Source: Polynucleobacter necessarius (GTDB taxonomy: Bacteria; Pseudomonadota; Gammaproteobacteria; Burkholderiales; Burkholderiaceae). Taken from it: DNA of 64,000 nucleotides. The stretch is from NCBI RefSeq assembly GCF_900096765.1, contig NZ_LT615228.1, positions 1,494,669 through 1,558,668 on the forward strand, read 5' to 3'. Below the pieces are notes generated by a model. That model was given only the letters and a program-made list of their open reading frames with translations, made no database searches and had not been told where the DNA came from. Positions 38,937 through 52,369 of the stretch are shown in pieces. The position numbers and the translations under genes were made by a program. Within the stretch, counting starts at the first letter, position 1. Every line of letters begins with the position of its first letter.

Positions 38937-38995
38937 GTTTACAGCAAAGAAGAGATTGTTGCATTGCAGCAAAGCAATGCAAACAAGTACCGAAC

Positions 38996-39025
38996 ACTCT
39001 CGCCTTGGAAACTCTCGCCTTGGAA
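38996..39025 (+). repeat. 15-bp tandem duplication in atpI
   Basis: ACTCTCGCCTTGGAA repeated exactly twice. It adds five residues without changing the frame, giving SPWKLSPWKL. Confidence 0.95.
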
Positions 39026-39414
39026 ATTATTATTGGCCCAAGTGCTGGTTACAGCGCTCAGTGTGGTGTTTTGGTCATTTTTTGGGGAGCCGGTAGGGGT
39101 AAGCCTTTATACTCAGTCGGCCTTTTTAGGTGGTTTGATTAGCGCCTTGCCTTCGGCCTTGTTTTTAACAAGGCTAGAGATGGCAAAAAAATCGCAAGGA
39201 TTAAATCCAGGAAGTTTTTTGGCGGCATTGGTTTCTGGCGAATTTATAAAAATCGCCGCGACGCTGATGTTGTTTGTAGGGATTGCATACCTCGTCCCTG
39301 GCGTGCTTTGGGTCCCATTGTTGGTGACTTATCTGCTTGCCTTGAAGTGCGTATGGCTGGCTTGGTTGTTGCGCTGAGTAGTGACAATTGAGATTGAAAC
39401 AAAGGACTAGTTAA

Positions 39415-40605
<1,191 letters not shown>

Positions 40606-40668
40606 TTGTTTTGGCGTGGATGACCAACGGGTCATCCAACTGTTCTCAACAATACTGAAAGGAATATC

Positions 40669-41139
40669 GTGAATCTGAACGCGACCCTATTCGCGCAAAT
40701 GATCGTTTTCTTCGTCTTATGGTGGGTTGTTGCACGCTTTGTGTGGCCACCCCTTGTTAAGGCGTTGGACGAGCGTTCAAGCAAAATTGCTGATGGCTTG
40801 GCTGCTGCAGAGCGCGGCAAAGAAGCGCTCGCATTAGCAAGCAATGAAGCAGAGCAAGAATTAAATAAGGCTCGCCAAGAAGGTGTTCAACGCGTAGCTG
40901 AAGCAGAAAAACGTGCACAAATGTCGGCCGAAGAAATTCGCGCTAACGCACAAGCTGAAGCCGCTCGAATCATTTCTCAAGCGAAGCAAGATGCTGATCA
41001 ACAAGTTACACGTGCACGTGAAGTGTTGCGTGCAGAAGTTGCTCTTCTTGCAGTTAAAGGTGCCGAGCAAATTTTGCGTCGTGAAGTAGATGCAAAAGCT
41101 CATGGCCAATTACTTGACCAACTAAAGGCAGAACTTTGA
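40669..41139 (+). CDS. atpF: F0F1 ATP synthase subunit b
   Basis: A 156-residue stator subunit. One N-terminal helix (about residues 5-25, [19 protein letters not shown]) anchors it in the membrane. The rest is a long charged, Ala-rich helix that dimerises as a coiled coil. The start is a GTG at 40669. The stop is one base before atpH. Confidence 0.95.
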   Translation: MNLNATLFAQMIVFFVLWWVVARFVWPPLVKALDERSSKIADGLAAAERGKEALALASNEAEQELNKARQEGVQRVAEAEKRAQMSAEEIRANAQAEAARIISQAKQDADQQVTRAREVLRAEVALLAVKGAEQILRREVDAKAHGQLLDQLKAEL

Positions 41140-41140
41140 T

Positions 41141-41677
41141 ATGGCTGATTTAGCCACCATTGCACGTCCTTATGCTGAAGCGCTTTTTCAAAGCGCTAAG
41201 CCGGCTGAGCTTGCAGGTTGTTTAGAGCAATTAAGTGAATTGGCGCAGCTTGCAGCTTTGCCAGAAATTGCTGCATTGTCAAACAACCCAAAGGTATCTG
41301 CTGATGATTTGAGCAAGCTGCTTTCTGGTATGGTGAAACCCAAGTTAGATCCTAAGGTTGCTAGCTTTTTAAATCTTGTGAATCAAAACCACCGCTTGGC
41401 TGCTGTTCCTGAAATTGCGCGTCAATTTGAGGCAATGAAGAACCAGAGCGAAGGTGCAGCAGAAGTATTGATTACCAGCGCATTCCCTTTAGAGGGTTCT
41501 GCACTAAATGATTTGTTGTCAAGTTTGAAGAAGCGCTTTGGGGGTAAAGAATTGCGCCCTACTATTCAAGTTGATCCAGAGTTGATTGGCGGTGTCCGCA
41601 TTCAAGTCGGAGATGAAGTGATGGATAGTTCTGTTAAGGCACAGTTAGCTCAAATGCAAGCAAGTCTTGGCGCATAA
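41141..41677 (+). CDS. atpH: F0F1 ATP synthase delta subunit
   Basis: A 178-residue stator subunit linking F1 to subunit b. It has ATIARPYAEALF at the start and the conserved C-terminal GGVRIQVGDEVMDSSVKAQLAQM. Length is normal. The gene is in the standard BEFHAGDC order. Confidence 0.95.
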   Translation: MADLATIARPYAEALFQSAKPAELAGCLEQLSELAQLAALPEIAALSNNPKVSADDLSKLLSGMVKPKLDPKVASFLNLVNQNHRLAAVPEIARQFEAMKNQSEGAAEVLITSAFPLEGSALNDLLSSLKKRFGGKELRPTIQVDPELIGGVRIQVGDEVMDSSVKAQLAQMQASLGA

Positions 41678-41722
41678 GTTATCCCTATTAAGAACATACG
41701 AAATAAGACCCAGGAGTAAGTA

Positions 41723-43264
41723 ATGCAACTCAACCCTTCCGAGATCAGCGAACTGATCAAAAGCCGAATTAGCGAATTGGGCGTTGACTCCCAAGTTCGT
41801 AACGAAGGCACTGTAATTTCAGTGACCGACGGTATTTGCCGCGTACATGGTTTGTCTGGTGTGATGCAGGGCGAAATGTTGGAGTTCCCTAACAACACTA
41901 TCGGCCTCGCTTTGAACCTTGAGCGTGATTCTGTTGGTGCTGTGGTGTTGGGTGAGTACACCCACATTAAAGAAGGCGACCCAGTGAAATGTACGGGCCG
42001 CATTTTGGAAGTTCCAGTTGGTCCTGAGTTGCTCGGTCGCGTTGTAAACGCACTTGGCCAACCAATCGACGGCAAGGGCCCAATCAATACTAAGTTAACT
42101 GACTTTATTGAAAAGGTTGCTCCTGGTGTTATCGCACGTCAATCTGTTAGTCAGCCAGTTCAAACTGGTTTGAAAGCGATTGATGCAATGGTTCCAATTG
42201 GCCGTGGTCAGCGTGAGTTGATCATTGGTGACCGCCAAACTGGTAAGACAGCAGTTGCGGTTGACGCGATCATTAACCAAAAAGGTAAAGGCGTTTATTG
42301 CGTTTACGTGGCGATCGGTCAAAAGGCCTCTACTATTGCTAACGTTGTTCGCAAGCTCACTGAATTGGGCGCGATGGAGTACACCGTTGTTGTTGCAGCG
42401 AGTGCTTCCGAGTCTGCAGCAATGCAGTACCTCTCGGCATATGCAGGTTGCACCATGGGTGAATACTTCCGCGATCGCGGCGAAGACGCTTTGATTGTTT
42501 ACGATGACTTGACTAAGCAAGCGGTTGCTTATCGTCAAATCTCCTTGTTGCTCCGCCGCCCACCAGGCCGCGAAGCATATCCTGGCGACGTGTTCTACCT
42601 CCACTCACGCTTGCTCGAGCGCGCTGCTCGTGTAAATGCTGATTATGTTGAGAAGTTCACGAATGGCGCAGTAAAAGGTAAGATTGGTTCTTTGACAGCA
42701 TTGCCAATTATTGAAACTCAAGCTGGTGACGTGTCTGCATTCGTTCCAACCAACGTGATTTCGATTACTGACGGTCAGATCTTCTTGGAAACTGACTTGT
42801 TCAACGCTGGTGTACGTCCTGCGATTAACGCCGGTATTTCTGTTTCCCGTGTTGGTGGCGCCGCACAAACCAAAGTTATTAAGAAACTGTCTGGCGGTAT
42901 TCGTACCGACTTGGCACAGTATCGTGAATTGGCAGCGTTTGCTCAGTTTGCATCTGATCTTGACGAAGCAACCCGTAAGCAGCTCGAGCGTGGTCGCCGT
43001 GTCACTGAATTGTGTAAGCAAGCTCAATATAAGCCTCTCCAAGTTTGGGAAATAGCGGCATCTTTGTATGCCGTTAACAATGGCTTCTTTGATGACCTCG
43101 AAGTGAAGAATGTATTGGCATTCGAAAAAGGCTTGCAAGATCATTTGAAATCTAAATATGCAGACTTAGTTGCACGGATTGAAGAAACTAAAGATTTGAG
43201 CAAAGAAGACGAAGCCGCTTTGCGTGCTGCGATTGAGGACTACAAGCGTTCAGCAGCCTTCTAA
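41723..43264 (+). CDS. atpA: F0F1 ATP synthase alpha subunit
   Basis: A 513-residue F1 subunit with a non-catalytic nucleotide site. Walker [14 protein letters not shown] is near residue 170; [17 protein letters not shown] follows. The C-terminal helical domain is complete. The ribosome binding site is CAGGAG. Confidence 0.97.
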   Translation: MQLNPSEISELIKSRISELGVDSQVRNEGTVISVTDGICRVHGLSGVMQGEMLEFPNNTIGLALNLERDSVGAVVLGEYTHIKEGDPVKCTGRILEVPVGPELLGRVVNALGQPIDGKGPINTKLTDFIEKVAPGVIARQSVSQPVQTGLKAIDAMVPIGRGQRELIIGDRQTGKTAVAVDAIINQKGKGVYCVYVAIGQKASTIANVVRKLTELGAMEYTVVVAASASESAAMQYLSAYAGCTMGEYFRDRGEDALIVYDDLTKQAVAYRQISLLLRRPPGREAYPGDVFYLHSRLLERAARVNADYVEKFTNGAVKGKIGSLTALPIIETQAGDVSAFVPTNVISITDGQIFLETDLFNAGVRPAINAGISVSRVGGAAQTKVIKKLSGGIRTDLAQYRELAAFAQFASDLDEATRKQLERGRRVTELCKQAQYKPLQVWEIAASLYAVNNGFFDDLEVKNVLAFEKGLQDHLKSKYADLVARIEETKDLSKEDEAALRAAIEDYKRSAAF

Positions 43265-43279
43265 GGACGCATAGAGATC

Positions 43280-45605
<2,326 letters not shown>

Positions 45606-45626
45606 TCGAATTCATCTAGGGAAATT

Positions 45627-46043
45627 ATGTCAAGCATCCATGTCGACGTAGTAAGCGCTGAGCGCTCCATTTTCAGCGGTGAAGCAAAGTTTGTTGCGCT
45701 TCCTGGTGAGAGTGGTGAGCTCGGTATCTTGCCCGGCCACGTACCATTGATTACGCGCATTCGTCCAGGTTCGGTCCGGATTGAAAAATCCGATGGTGAT
45801 GAAGAGTTTGTATTCGTGGCGGGCGGCTATTTAGAGGTTCAGCCTGATCATGTCACCGTATTGGCAGACACTGCAATTCGTGGCCATGATCTGGATGAAG
45901 CCAAGGCGATAGAAGCTAAAAAGCGCGCCGAAGAAGCCATGCAAAATCGTGGTACTGACTTTGATTTGGCACTAGCCCAATCCGAGTTTGCAATGGCTGC
46001 TGCACAGCTTGCTGCTATTGCACGTTTCCGTCGCAAAAAATAA
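45627..46043 (+). CDS. atpC: F0F1 ATP synthase epsilon subunit
   Basis: A 138-residue subunit that couples and inhibits F1. The N-terminal beta-sandwich has [29 protein letters not shown] and [18 protein letters not shown]. The C-terminal helices are complete. It is the last gene of the atp operon. Confidence 0.95.
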   Translation: MSSIHVDVVSAERSIFSGEAKFVALPGESGELGILPGHVPLITRIRPGSVRIEKSDGDEEFVFVAGGYLEVQPDHVTVLADTAIRGHDLDEAKAIEAKKRAEEAMQNRGTDFDLALAQSEFAMAAAQLAAIARFRRKK

Positions 46044-46080
46044 AAACCGGTCACCTCTTTGTTGTTAAATGATCGGTTTT
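46043..46080 (+). terminator. Terminator-like hairpin between atpC and hemE
   Basis: AAAACCGGTCA (46043-46053) pairs with TGATCGGTTTT (46070-46080) with one G-T pair and a 16-base loop, followed by one more T. It could end the atp mRNA. It covers the presumed start of hemE. Confidence 0.5.
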
Positions 46081-47171
46081 TAAAGGCCTGCCTGGGCGAA
46101 GCGGTAGATCAAACACCGCTTTGGCTCATGCGCCAAGCCGGCAGATATCTGCCCGAATACAATGCAACCCAAGCAAAAGCGGGAAGCTTTTTGGGTCTCG
46201 CCAAAAATCCTCGATACGCTACAGAAGTTACGCTTCAGCCTTTGGATCGCTATCCATTGGATGCGGCCATTTTGTTCTCCGATATTTTGACGGTTCCAGA
46301 TGCAATGGGTCTGGGATTGAAATTTACTGCGGGCGAAGGCCCTAGTTTTGATCATCCGCTTCGCACCGAAGAGGCCGTAAAAAAACTTCGCATTGCAGAT
46401 ATGGATCAGCTCAAATATGTTTTTGACGCTGTATCAGAAATTCGTAAAGCGCTGATACAAGACGGCAAGCAGCGCGTGCCCCTCATTGGCTTTACTGGAA
46501 GCCCTTGGACCTTGGCCTGCTACATGGTTGATGGATCAAGCACCGATGATTTTCGTCATGCTAAAACTATGATGTTTAGTCGTCCAGATCTCATGCAGCA
46601 TATTTTGGATGTCAATGCAAAGTCGGTTGCTGCTTACTTGATTGAACAACTAAAAGCAGGTGCGCAAGCGCTGATGATTTTCGATACCTGGGGCGGAATG
46701 TTGCCTGATGGTTGGTATCAAAAGATGTCTTTGGCGTCGATGCAAAAAGTTATCGAGTTGCTTCCCCGTGAGTATGAGGGCAACAGAATCCCAATCATCA
46801 TGTTTACTAAAGGCGGAGCTGTTTGGATGGATGATATGGCTCAAGCAGGCGCTGATGTAATTGCGATTGATTGGACGATCTCACTAAGTCGTGCTCGTAA
46901 ACAGCTACTTGCTTTAGGAAAGCCATTAGCATTGCAGGGCAATTTAGATCCACTGATATTGTTCTCAGAGCCCGAGCAAATTGCAACACAAGCAAAGTCT
47001 TTGTTAGATGACCTGGCAAGCGCGCCTGGGCTAAAGCCAGGACTGCATGCCTTAGATGGCCATATTTTCAATTTGGGCCATGGAATTTCTCAATTCACCC
47101 CTCCCCAAAGTGTGTCCGCTCTAGCAGAGGCGGTGACTAAATACTCCCGTGCTCTTAGATCAAAGCGGTAA
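46059..47171 (+). CDS. hemE: Uroporphyrinogen decarboxylase
   Basis: A 370-residue cytoplasmic heme-pathway enzyme converting uroporphyrinogen III to coproporphyrinogen III. The signature [15 protein letters not shown] lies near residue 20, and [13 protein letters not shown] and [11 protein letters not shown] are diagnostic. No ATG or GTG is available before the conserved LLNDRFL, so the start is a TTG at 46059 or 46062. It has no clear ribosome binding site and lies in the loop of a hairpin. Upstream initiation could be impaired. Confidence 0.9.
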   Translation: MLLNDRFLKACLGEAVDQTPLWLMRQAGRYLPEYNATQAKAGSFLGLAKNPRYATEVTLQPLDRYPLDAAILFSDILTVPDAMGLGLKFTAGEGPSFDHPLRTEEAVKKLRIADMDQLKYVFDAVSEIRKALIQDGKQRVPLIGFTGSPWTLACYMVDGSSTDDFRHAKTMMFSRPDLMQHILDVNAKSVAAYLIEQLKAGAQALMIFDTWGGMLPDGWYQKMSLASMQKVIELLPREYEGNRIPIIMFTKGGAVWMDDMAQAGADVIAIDWTISLSRARKQLLALGKPLALQGNLDPLILFSEPEQIATQAKSLLDDLASAPGLKPGLHALDGHIFNLGHGISQFTPPQSVSALAEAVTKYSRALRSKR

Positions 47172-47402
47172 TGCTAAGTAATTACTAACTTTCACAGACA
47201 GTTTGGGGTAAAAGTTATGCACAGTTTTGGCCGTTGATGAAAATACAGCAAGATTGCGATTAAACATGAACTATAACTTACGGAAAGTACTACAAGTAAT
47301 TGATTTATAAATAAAATTGCCAATTTTCATAAAAATTTAAATAAAAGCTGTTAGCTGGTAAATTAGCCTATAAATCAGAGTTCATGGATGATATCCACAG
47401 AC

Positions 47403-47411
47403 TTATCCACA
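47403..47411 (+). promoter_or_regulatory. DnaA box upstream of priA
   Basis: A perfect TTATCCACA 25 bases before the priA ATG, with a related ATATCCACA just upstream (47392-47400). The rest of the 265-base hemE-priA gap (47172-47436) is AT-rich and holds no gene I can see. Confidence 0.6.
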
Positions 47412-47436
47412 AGTAAAATCAAAAAACGAAGTAAAA

Positions 47437-49566
47437 ATGCCCTTACCCATTGTGGTTCAAGTAGTAGTAGATAAGCCCTTGACCCAGGGTTTTGACTATT
47501 TATGGGATCAAGAAAAACTTGGGATTGAGCCAAAGCTTGGCCAGCTTGTAGAAGTGCCATTTGCCGGCACATCCGTGGTGGGAATGATTATAAAAGTAAG
47601 CAATCACTCCGAATTTGATGCGAGGAAATTAAAATCCGTATCTCAAATAGCACCACTACCCCCTCTGGATCCTGCAAGTTTGCGGCTGATGAATTTCGCG
47701 AGCCAATACTACATACATGGGCTTGGTGAAACCATCATTCCAGCAATTCCACAGATGTGGAAAAAGCCGTCGGAATGGGAAAAAATTCCCAAAAAAGTTA
47801 ATGCAGCAAAAGAAAAAAAACAAAGGAAAGAAAAAGTTGATGTAGCTGAGGGATATATTGCAGAGAGTCAAATGAACAGTGCACAAGAGGCTGCTTTATA
47901 TAAATTAAGGCAACTTAAATCTGAAAATGGTTTTAGTGCAACGCTGCTTCAGGGACAAACTGGCAGCGGAAAAACCGCAGTCTTCTTAAATTGGCTAAAA
48001 AATATTTTAGACGACAAAAAAGCACAAGCATTAATTTTGGTGCCTGAAATTAATTTAACACCTCAACTAGAGCGAAGAGTGCGCGCCTACTTTCCAGATA
48101 AAAAAATGGTTGTGCTGCACAGCGGAATAAGCGAAGGTAAACGTGGTCTAGCTTGGTATGAAGCATTTATAGGTGATGCACAGATTGTCTTGGGAACCAG
48201 GCTTGCGGCATTAACCCCCTTGCCGAATTTACGAGCAATCGTAGTAGATGAGGAGCACGACCCTTCTTACAAACAGCAAGATGGCATACGTTATTCAGCA
48301 CGAGATTTAGCAGTTTGGCGTGCGCATGATTTGAAGATTCCGATACTGCTATCGTCAGCTACGCCGTCTCTAGAGACTTGGATGGCTGCAAAGGCAGGTC
48401 GCTATGAGTACTTGCGCTTAGATCAGCGCGCACAAGGCGCTGGACTGCCAAAGGTTTATCTCATCAATACACGCGATCCGCAAACTCAATTTAGCCCTGG
48501 GGATCCCGATAAGCCCAAATCAAAAATTGCCTTTAGCAAGCCGCTAGTAAGCGCAATTGCGAAAAATTTGCTGAACAAAAAACAAAGCCTTGTTATGATT
48601 AATCGCAGAGGTTATGCACCAGTGCTTAGCTGCAATGCATGCTCTTGGTTATCTAAATGCAATCAATGCAGTTCTTACACAGTGATGCATAAAGCCGGCG
48701 CATTGGGTCGGAAAGCTGTGCTGAGCTGCCATCATTGCGGTTTGGTTAAGCCCGTACCCAGCCACTGCCCTGATTGTGGCAATGTGGATTTAAAAGCGCT
48801 GGGACACGGTACTCAGAAATTAGAAGATGAGGTGGATAATGCTTGGCCAGGTGCACAAGTATTGCGCATAGATACAGATTCAAGTCGTAAGAGTAAGGGC
48901 GCAGAAGAGCTCTTTCAGGAAATTCATGAAGGCAAAGTAGATATCGTTGTTGGTACGCAGATGATTGCCAAGGGGCACGATTATCAAAACATTGGCTTGG
49001 TGGCAGTTGTAGATGCAGATAGCCGTTTGTTCTCGCAAGACTTTCGTGCGGCTGAGAGATTATTTGCGCAGCTTGTGCAGGTTGCTGGTCGAGCTGGCAG
49101 GTCAAGCAAAGATGGCGAGCTCGTTGGGGATGTCTACCTAGAGACACAATTTCCAGAGGCACCCGTCTTTCAGTATTTACTCATACATGATGTTGATGGA
49201 TTTTTAGCGCAGATGGCCAGTGAACGAGAAGAGGCCAAGTTGCCGCCATTTTCTTATCAAGCCTTGATTCATGCTGAAGCAAAAAGCTTGAATCAAGCGC
49301 TTAGATTTTTAAGTAGCCTAAAGGAGCGAATAAAGGCCCTGGGTCTCATAACATCAGGGCTTAGGGTCTATGATCCCGTTCCTAAAAGCATGATGCGCGT
49401 TGCTAATATTGAGAGAGCGCAGTTGGTAATTGAGTCTGACGATCGGAGGCAATTGCAGGATGCGCTCGAGACAATTGATCGAGAGTTGCGGGCAAATTCT
49501 CAAGGCCGAATTAGCAAGCAAGAACGCATTCGTTGGTTAATTGAACGTGATCCGATTTCAATTTAA
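47437..49566 (+). CDS. priA: Primosomal replication helicase PriA
   Basis: A 709-residue helicase that restarts stalled replication forks. An N-terminal DNA-binding domain (PLPIVVQVVVDKPLTQGFDY) is followed by Walker A LLQGQTGSGKTAVFL and the Walker B-type VVDEEHDPSYKQ. Zinc-binding cysteines follow (CNACSWLSKCNQC and CHHCG with CPDCG). Helicase motif VI QVAGRAGRSSKDG is present. A Lys/Glu-rich linker lies near residues 108-140. Length is normal. Confidence 0.95.
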   Translation: MPLPIVVQVVVDKPLTQGFDYLWDQEKLGIEPKLGQLVEVPFAGTSVVGMIIKVSNHSEFDARKLKSVSQIAPLPPLDPASLRLMNFASQYYIHGLGETIIPAIPQMWKKPSEWEKIPKKVNAAKEKKQRKEKVDVAEGYIAESQMNSAQEAALYKLRQLKSENGFSATLLQGQTGSGKTAVFLNWLKNILDDKKAQALILVPEINLTPQLERRVRAYFPDKKMVVLHSGISEGKRGLAWYEAFIGDAQIVLGTRLAALTPLPNLRAIVVDEEHDPSYKQQDGIRYSARDLAVWRAHDLKIPILLSSATPSLETWMAAKAGRYEYLRLDQRAQGAGLPKVYLINTRDPQTQFSPGDPDKPKSKIAFSKPLVSAIAKNLLNKKQSLVMINRRGYAPVLSCNACSWLSKCNQCSSYTVMHKAGALGRKAVLSCHHCGLVKPVPSHCPDCGNVDLKALGHGTQKLEDEVDNAWPGAQVLRIDTDSSRKSKGAEELFQEIHEGKVDIVVGTQMIAKGHDYQNIGLVAVVDADSRLFSQDFRAAERLFAQLVQVAGRAGRSSKDGELVGDVYLETQFPEAPVFQYLLIHDVDGFLAQMASEREEAKLPPFSYQALIHAEAKSLNQALRFLSSLKERIKALGLITSGLRVYDPVPKSMMRVANIERAQLVIESDDRRQLQDALETIDRELRANSQGRISKQERIRWLIERDPISI

Positions 49567-49568
49567 TT

Positions 49569-49961
49569 TTAAGCCCCTAGTCCAGTTTCGTATTGCTCTA
49601 GATTCATAAGTTGTTCTAATTCTGTAGCAAGACTACTATCAGAAGTAGGTTTAATTTTGAACAGCCAAACCTCATAAGGCTTTTCATTCACGCGTTCTGG
49701 CGCGGCATCCATATCAGCATTTAGTGCAACAATTTCACCACTCACAGGAGAATGAATATCACTAGCCGCTTTAACGGATTCAATCACCGCAATTGCTTCA
49801 CCCTGCTTTACTTGTTGACCAAGTTTGGGCGCCTGAAAGAACATCACATCACCTAGGGCCTCTTGGGCATGGTTGCTAATCCCAACCCAGACCAAACCGT
49901 TGCTTCCGAGATCTGCCCATTCATGGGTCGGTGCAAATTTAAATGTATCTTGGCTATTCAT
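49569..49961 (-). CDS. gcvH: Glycine cleavage system H protein
   Basis: A 130-residue lipoyl carrier that shuttles the aminomethyl group between the P, T and L proteins. The lipoylated lysine is K64 in IESVKAASD. THEWADLG and VNEKPYEVWLFKI are also typical. A ribosome binding site (AAGGAT) lies before the ATG. gcvT and gcvP are not adjacent in this window. It converges with priA with only two bases between stops. Confidence 0.93.
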   Translation of the reverse strand: MNSQDTFKFAPTHEWADLGSNGLVWVGISNHAQEALGDVMFFQAPKLGQQVKQGEAIAVIESVKAASDIHSPVSGEIVALNADMDAAPERVNEKPYEVWLFKIKPTSDSSLATELEQLMNLEQYETGLGA

Positions 49962-50038
49962 TGTTTTATCCTTTGAGAATATTTTATGCTCAGTTACTCT
50001 GTTAAGTCTTCTATCAAAACGCTCTTTTATCTAGTCCA

Positions 50039-50695
50039 GTGAATTTATCTATGCCAATCAAATTAGGAATCGTGCCCGTTACTCCCTTTGAGCAAAACTG
50101 CTCGATTTTGGTTTGTCAGGAAACTGGAGACGCTGCAGTGGTTGATCCTGGTGGCGATATTGAAAAGATCTTGGATGGCGTGGTGCAACTGGGCGGAAAT
50201 GTAAAAAAGATTTTATTAACTCACGGGCATTTAGATCATTGTGCGGCAGCGAAAGATTTGGCAGAGCAATTGGGCGTTCCGATTGAGGGCCCACAAGAAG
50301 ATGAGCGGTTTTGGATTGATCAATTGCCAGAGCAGACAGTACGGTTTGGGTTTGGACATGCCAAAGCCTTCGAACCGAATCGCTGGCTGAATGATGGCGA
50401 TCATGTGCAAGTAGGTAGTGTAGATCTGGAAGTCTTTCACTGTCCAGGCCACACTCCAGGGCATGTGGTGTTCTTCGGCAAGGAAGATCGCTTAGCAATC
50501 GTGGGTGATGTCTTGTTCGCGGGCTCAATCGGTAGAACCGATTTTCCGCGCGGCAATCGTGCAGATTTAATTCATGCAATTAGGACAAAGCTTTGGCCAC
50601 TTGGTGATGATGTGCAATTCGTACCAGGACATGGACCGATGTCTACTTTTGGCAAAGAGCGCAAGTCAAATCCATATGTTGGGGACGGCGCTTAA
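50039..50695 (+). CDS. MBL-fold metallohydrolase (glyoxalase II-like)
   Basis: A 218-residue metallo-beta-lactamase fold enzyme. The metal-binding LTHGHLDHCAAA, later HCPGHTPGHVVFFG, GDVLFAGSIGRTDFP and the final PGHGPMSTFGKE match the YcbL-like subgroup of glyoxalase II-type thioester hydrolases. The exact substrate cannot be read from sequence. The frame starts at a TTG-type codon at 50039; an ATG at 50051 (MPIKLGIVPVTPFEQN) fits better, giving 214 residues. Confidence 0.85.
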   Translation: MNLSMPIKLGIVPVTPFEQNCSILVCQETGDAAVVDPGGDIEKILDGVVQLGGNVKKILLTHGHLDHCAAAKDLAEQLGVPIEGPQEDERFWIDQLPEQTVRFGFGHAKAFEPNRWLNDGDHVQVGSVDLEVFHCPGHTPGHVVFFGKEDRLAIVGDVLFAGSIGRTDFPRGNRADLIHAIRTKLWPLGDDVQFVPGHGPMSTFGKERKSNPYVGDGA

Positions 50696-50738
50696 GACAT
50701 CTTGGAGACTGGGCCGCAATGTATGCTGACAGGGAATT

Positions 50739-50924
50739 TTAGGTTTTTGCTGAGCCGGTACGGTGTGTGCGGTTGTACAAACAGTTAGCGCAGATCCAGC
50801 GTTGCTTGCGATTGCTAGTTGGAATCCATGTGCCGCCTTCAAGGCGTTTTTCGCGACTGCAAGAAGAGCAAAATTTTAGGCTCTGAGAAGAATCTTGGGT
50901 GGCGGCGGGAGTCGAGGTAGTCAT
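50739..50924 (-). CDS. Small zinc-ribbon protein
   Basis: A 61-residue protein with two CxxC pairs (FCSSCSREK and WICANCLYNR), likely one zinc site. A Ser/Thr/Ala-rich N-terminus precedes it. No known function. The start is the ATG at 50924; an in-frame TTG lies two codons earlier. It may be an RNA- or DNA-binding accessory. Confidence 0.6.
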   Translation of the reverse strand: MTTSTPAATQDSSQSLKFCSSCSREKRLEGGTWIPTSNRKQRWICANCLYNRTHRTGSAKT

Positions 50925-50965
50925 GGGCAATCCGGGTAAGGCAAATCTTTGTAGAGATGTCTATT

Positions 50966-52120
50966 TTACCCGTTTTGTCCTGCTGGCACTGGGGTTAAGA
51001 CAACTCTGACGGAATCAGCCGTTTTGTTGCCATCAAAATCCAACCAAGCCTTGTTTTCAAAGTCATAAAGCTTACATTTACGAGCTGTGTCGAAATACCA
51101 GGCCCAAGAGAACTTCTGAATAAAAATACGCTCTGGAAGGATGGTTTCAAGGGTTTTTTGAGCCTCTGGGAGGCGATATAGGGGTACGCTCATGTCGACG
51201 TGATGGGCAGTGTGCTCCATGATGTGGTGCATTAATGAGCCCCAGATCCAGCTAAATGTGAGATGAACGGTTGTAGACACGAAAGGTTGTGCGCGTAACC
51301 ACTCTGATTTTTTGTCATACCAAGAAACAGAAGGATGGGTGTGATGAACGTAGACCACAAAACCAATCATTCCATTCCAGAATAAGAATGGGACGGCAAA
51401 ACCGGCAAGCAAACCAACCCAAATAGACTGTCCAGTGGCAATTGCGCCAGCGATTAAACAGCTGACCCAGATCATTGCAAATGCAGTAACCAGTAAATTA
51501 TCTTTTAAGAAGATTGGGCGATCGCCTGGTTTATTTTTAGCGTTCGGGAAGTACTCGCGTCTCCACCAAATTTCGATAAGGTAGTAGAAGACAGGACCCC
51601 AGCCGCTACGATATAAACGCTCTAGAGCCTTACGCCATCGGGGTAGCGCGTCGTATTCTGATTTTGATAAAGGCGCCCAAACAAAGTCAAAGCTCTTTAA
51701 ATTTGTTTGACCGTGATGCACGACGTTGTGTCCAACATCCCACAAGCTATAAGGAGTGAGCGATGGAAGAAACGCGATGCGACCTAAAACTTTATTGAGT
51801 TCGCGATTGGGCGTGAAGCTCTGGTGACAGGCGTCGTGACCCAAGATGAAAATACGACCTGTGACAAAACCAGCAACTAAACCAAAAATCACTTTGAGGA
51901 AAATGTTTTCAACAAAAACGGTACCTGCAATGCATCCAATCCAAAGAGCAGCATCAATGAAGAGCAACATAATTGCTCGCCCAGTTTCACCTTGGGCCAT
52001 TGGAATGAGCCAGCTCCGAATAATTTTGCGATGCGGCAGTGGCGCCTCAGGAGGCAGGGGATTGGTCAGGGACGGCTCAGAAAGGGCTGAATTTAGATGT
52101 GTCGACACGATAAGAATCAA
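50966..52120 (-). CDS. Fatty acid desaturase
   Basis: A 380-384-residue membrane di-iron enzyme. The three histidine boxes are present: GHDACHQSF, GHNVVHHGQT and MEHTAHHVDMS. Four or more hydrophobic segments occur between them. It probably introduces a double bond into membrane lipid acyl chains. The start is uncertain: TTG at 52120 or GTG at 52108; no ATG lies before the hydrophobic part. Confidence 0.85.
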   Translation of the reverse strand: MILIVSTHLNSALSEPSLTNPLPPEAPLPHRKIIRSWLIPMAQGETGRAIMLLFIDAALWIGCIAGTVFVENIFLKVIFGLVAGFVTGRIFILGHDACHQSFTPNRELNKVLGRIAFLPSLTPYSLWDVGHNVVHHGQTNLKSFDFVWAPLSKSEYDALPRWRKALERLYRSGWGPVFYYLIEIWWRREYFPNAKNKPGDRPIFLKDNLLVTAFAMIWVSCLIAGAIATGQSIWVGLLAGFAVPFLFWNGMIGFVVYVHHTHPSVSWYDKKSEWLRAQPFVSTTVHLTFSWIWGSLMHHIMEHTAHHVDMSVPLYRLPEAQKTLETILPERIFIQKFSWAWYFDTARKCKLYDFENKAWLDFDGNKTADSVRVVLTPVPAGQNG

Positions 52121-52190
52121 TAAGTTAGATGCGAATGATAGCGGTTTTTGCGATTTTTCGCATGATGTATATCAAAAATCCCCTCTATTT

Positions 52191-52267
52191 TGGCGCGCCC
52201 GGCAGGAATCGAACCTGCGACCCTTGGCTTCGGAGGCCAATACTCATATCCACTGAGCTACGGGCGC
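52191..52267 (-). tRNA. tRNA-Arg (anticodon CCG)
   Basis: A 77-nt cloverleaf read on the minus strand from GCGCCCGTAGCTCAG to GCCA. The anticodon loop is CTCCGAA, giving anticodon CCG. The T-arm is GCAGGTTCGAATCCTGC. CCA is encoded. Confidence 0.95.
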
Positions 52268-52369
52268 CAGCGAAAAATCTGATCGCCCTACTATTGTAAG
52301 TGCCTAAACCCCTTCTCTCTAGTTATAATCTGGGCAAATAAACCCTAAACCGTCAAACGATAAATTCTT

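Larger units (their letters stand above)
38857..39377 (+). pseudogene. atpI: atpI: ATP synthase subunit I, broken by an 11-bp duplication
   Basis: AtpI helps c-ring assembly. The start is a TTG at 38857 (MIPQKNQFSDVNEWDEPEEEV). After FR the frame is lost because AGGTGTTTCGG is present twice in tandem (38915-38925, 38926-38936). Removing one copy restores FRVYSKEEIVALQQ through to the end at 39377. A second tandem duplication, 15 bp in frame (38996-39010, 39011-39025), doubles SPWKL. The four-helix membrane region downstream is otherwise intact. Confidence 0.85.

Noticed and set aside
42095..42604. Long antisense frame in atpA
   Set aside because: It is on the other strand of a strongly conserved gene and reflects codon bias, with no domain of its own.
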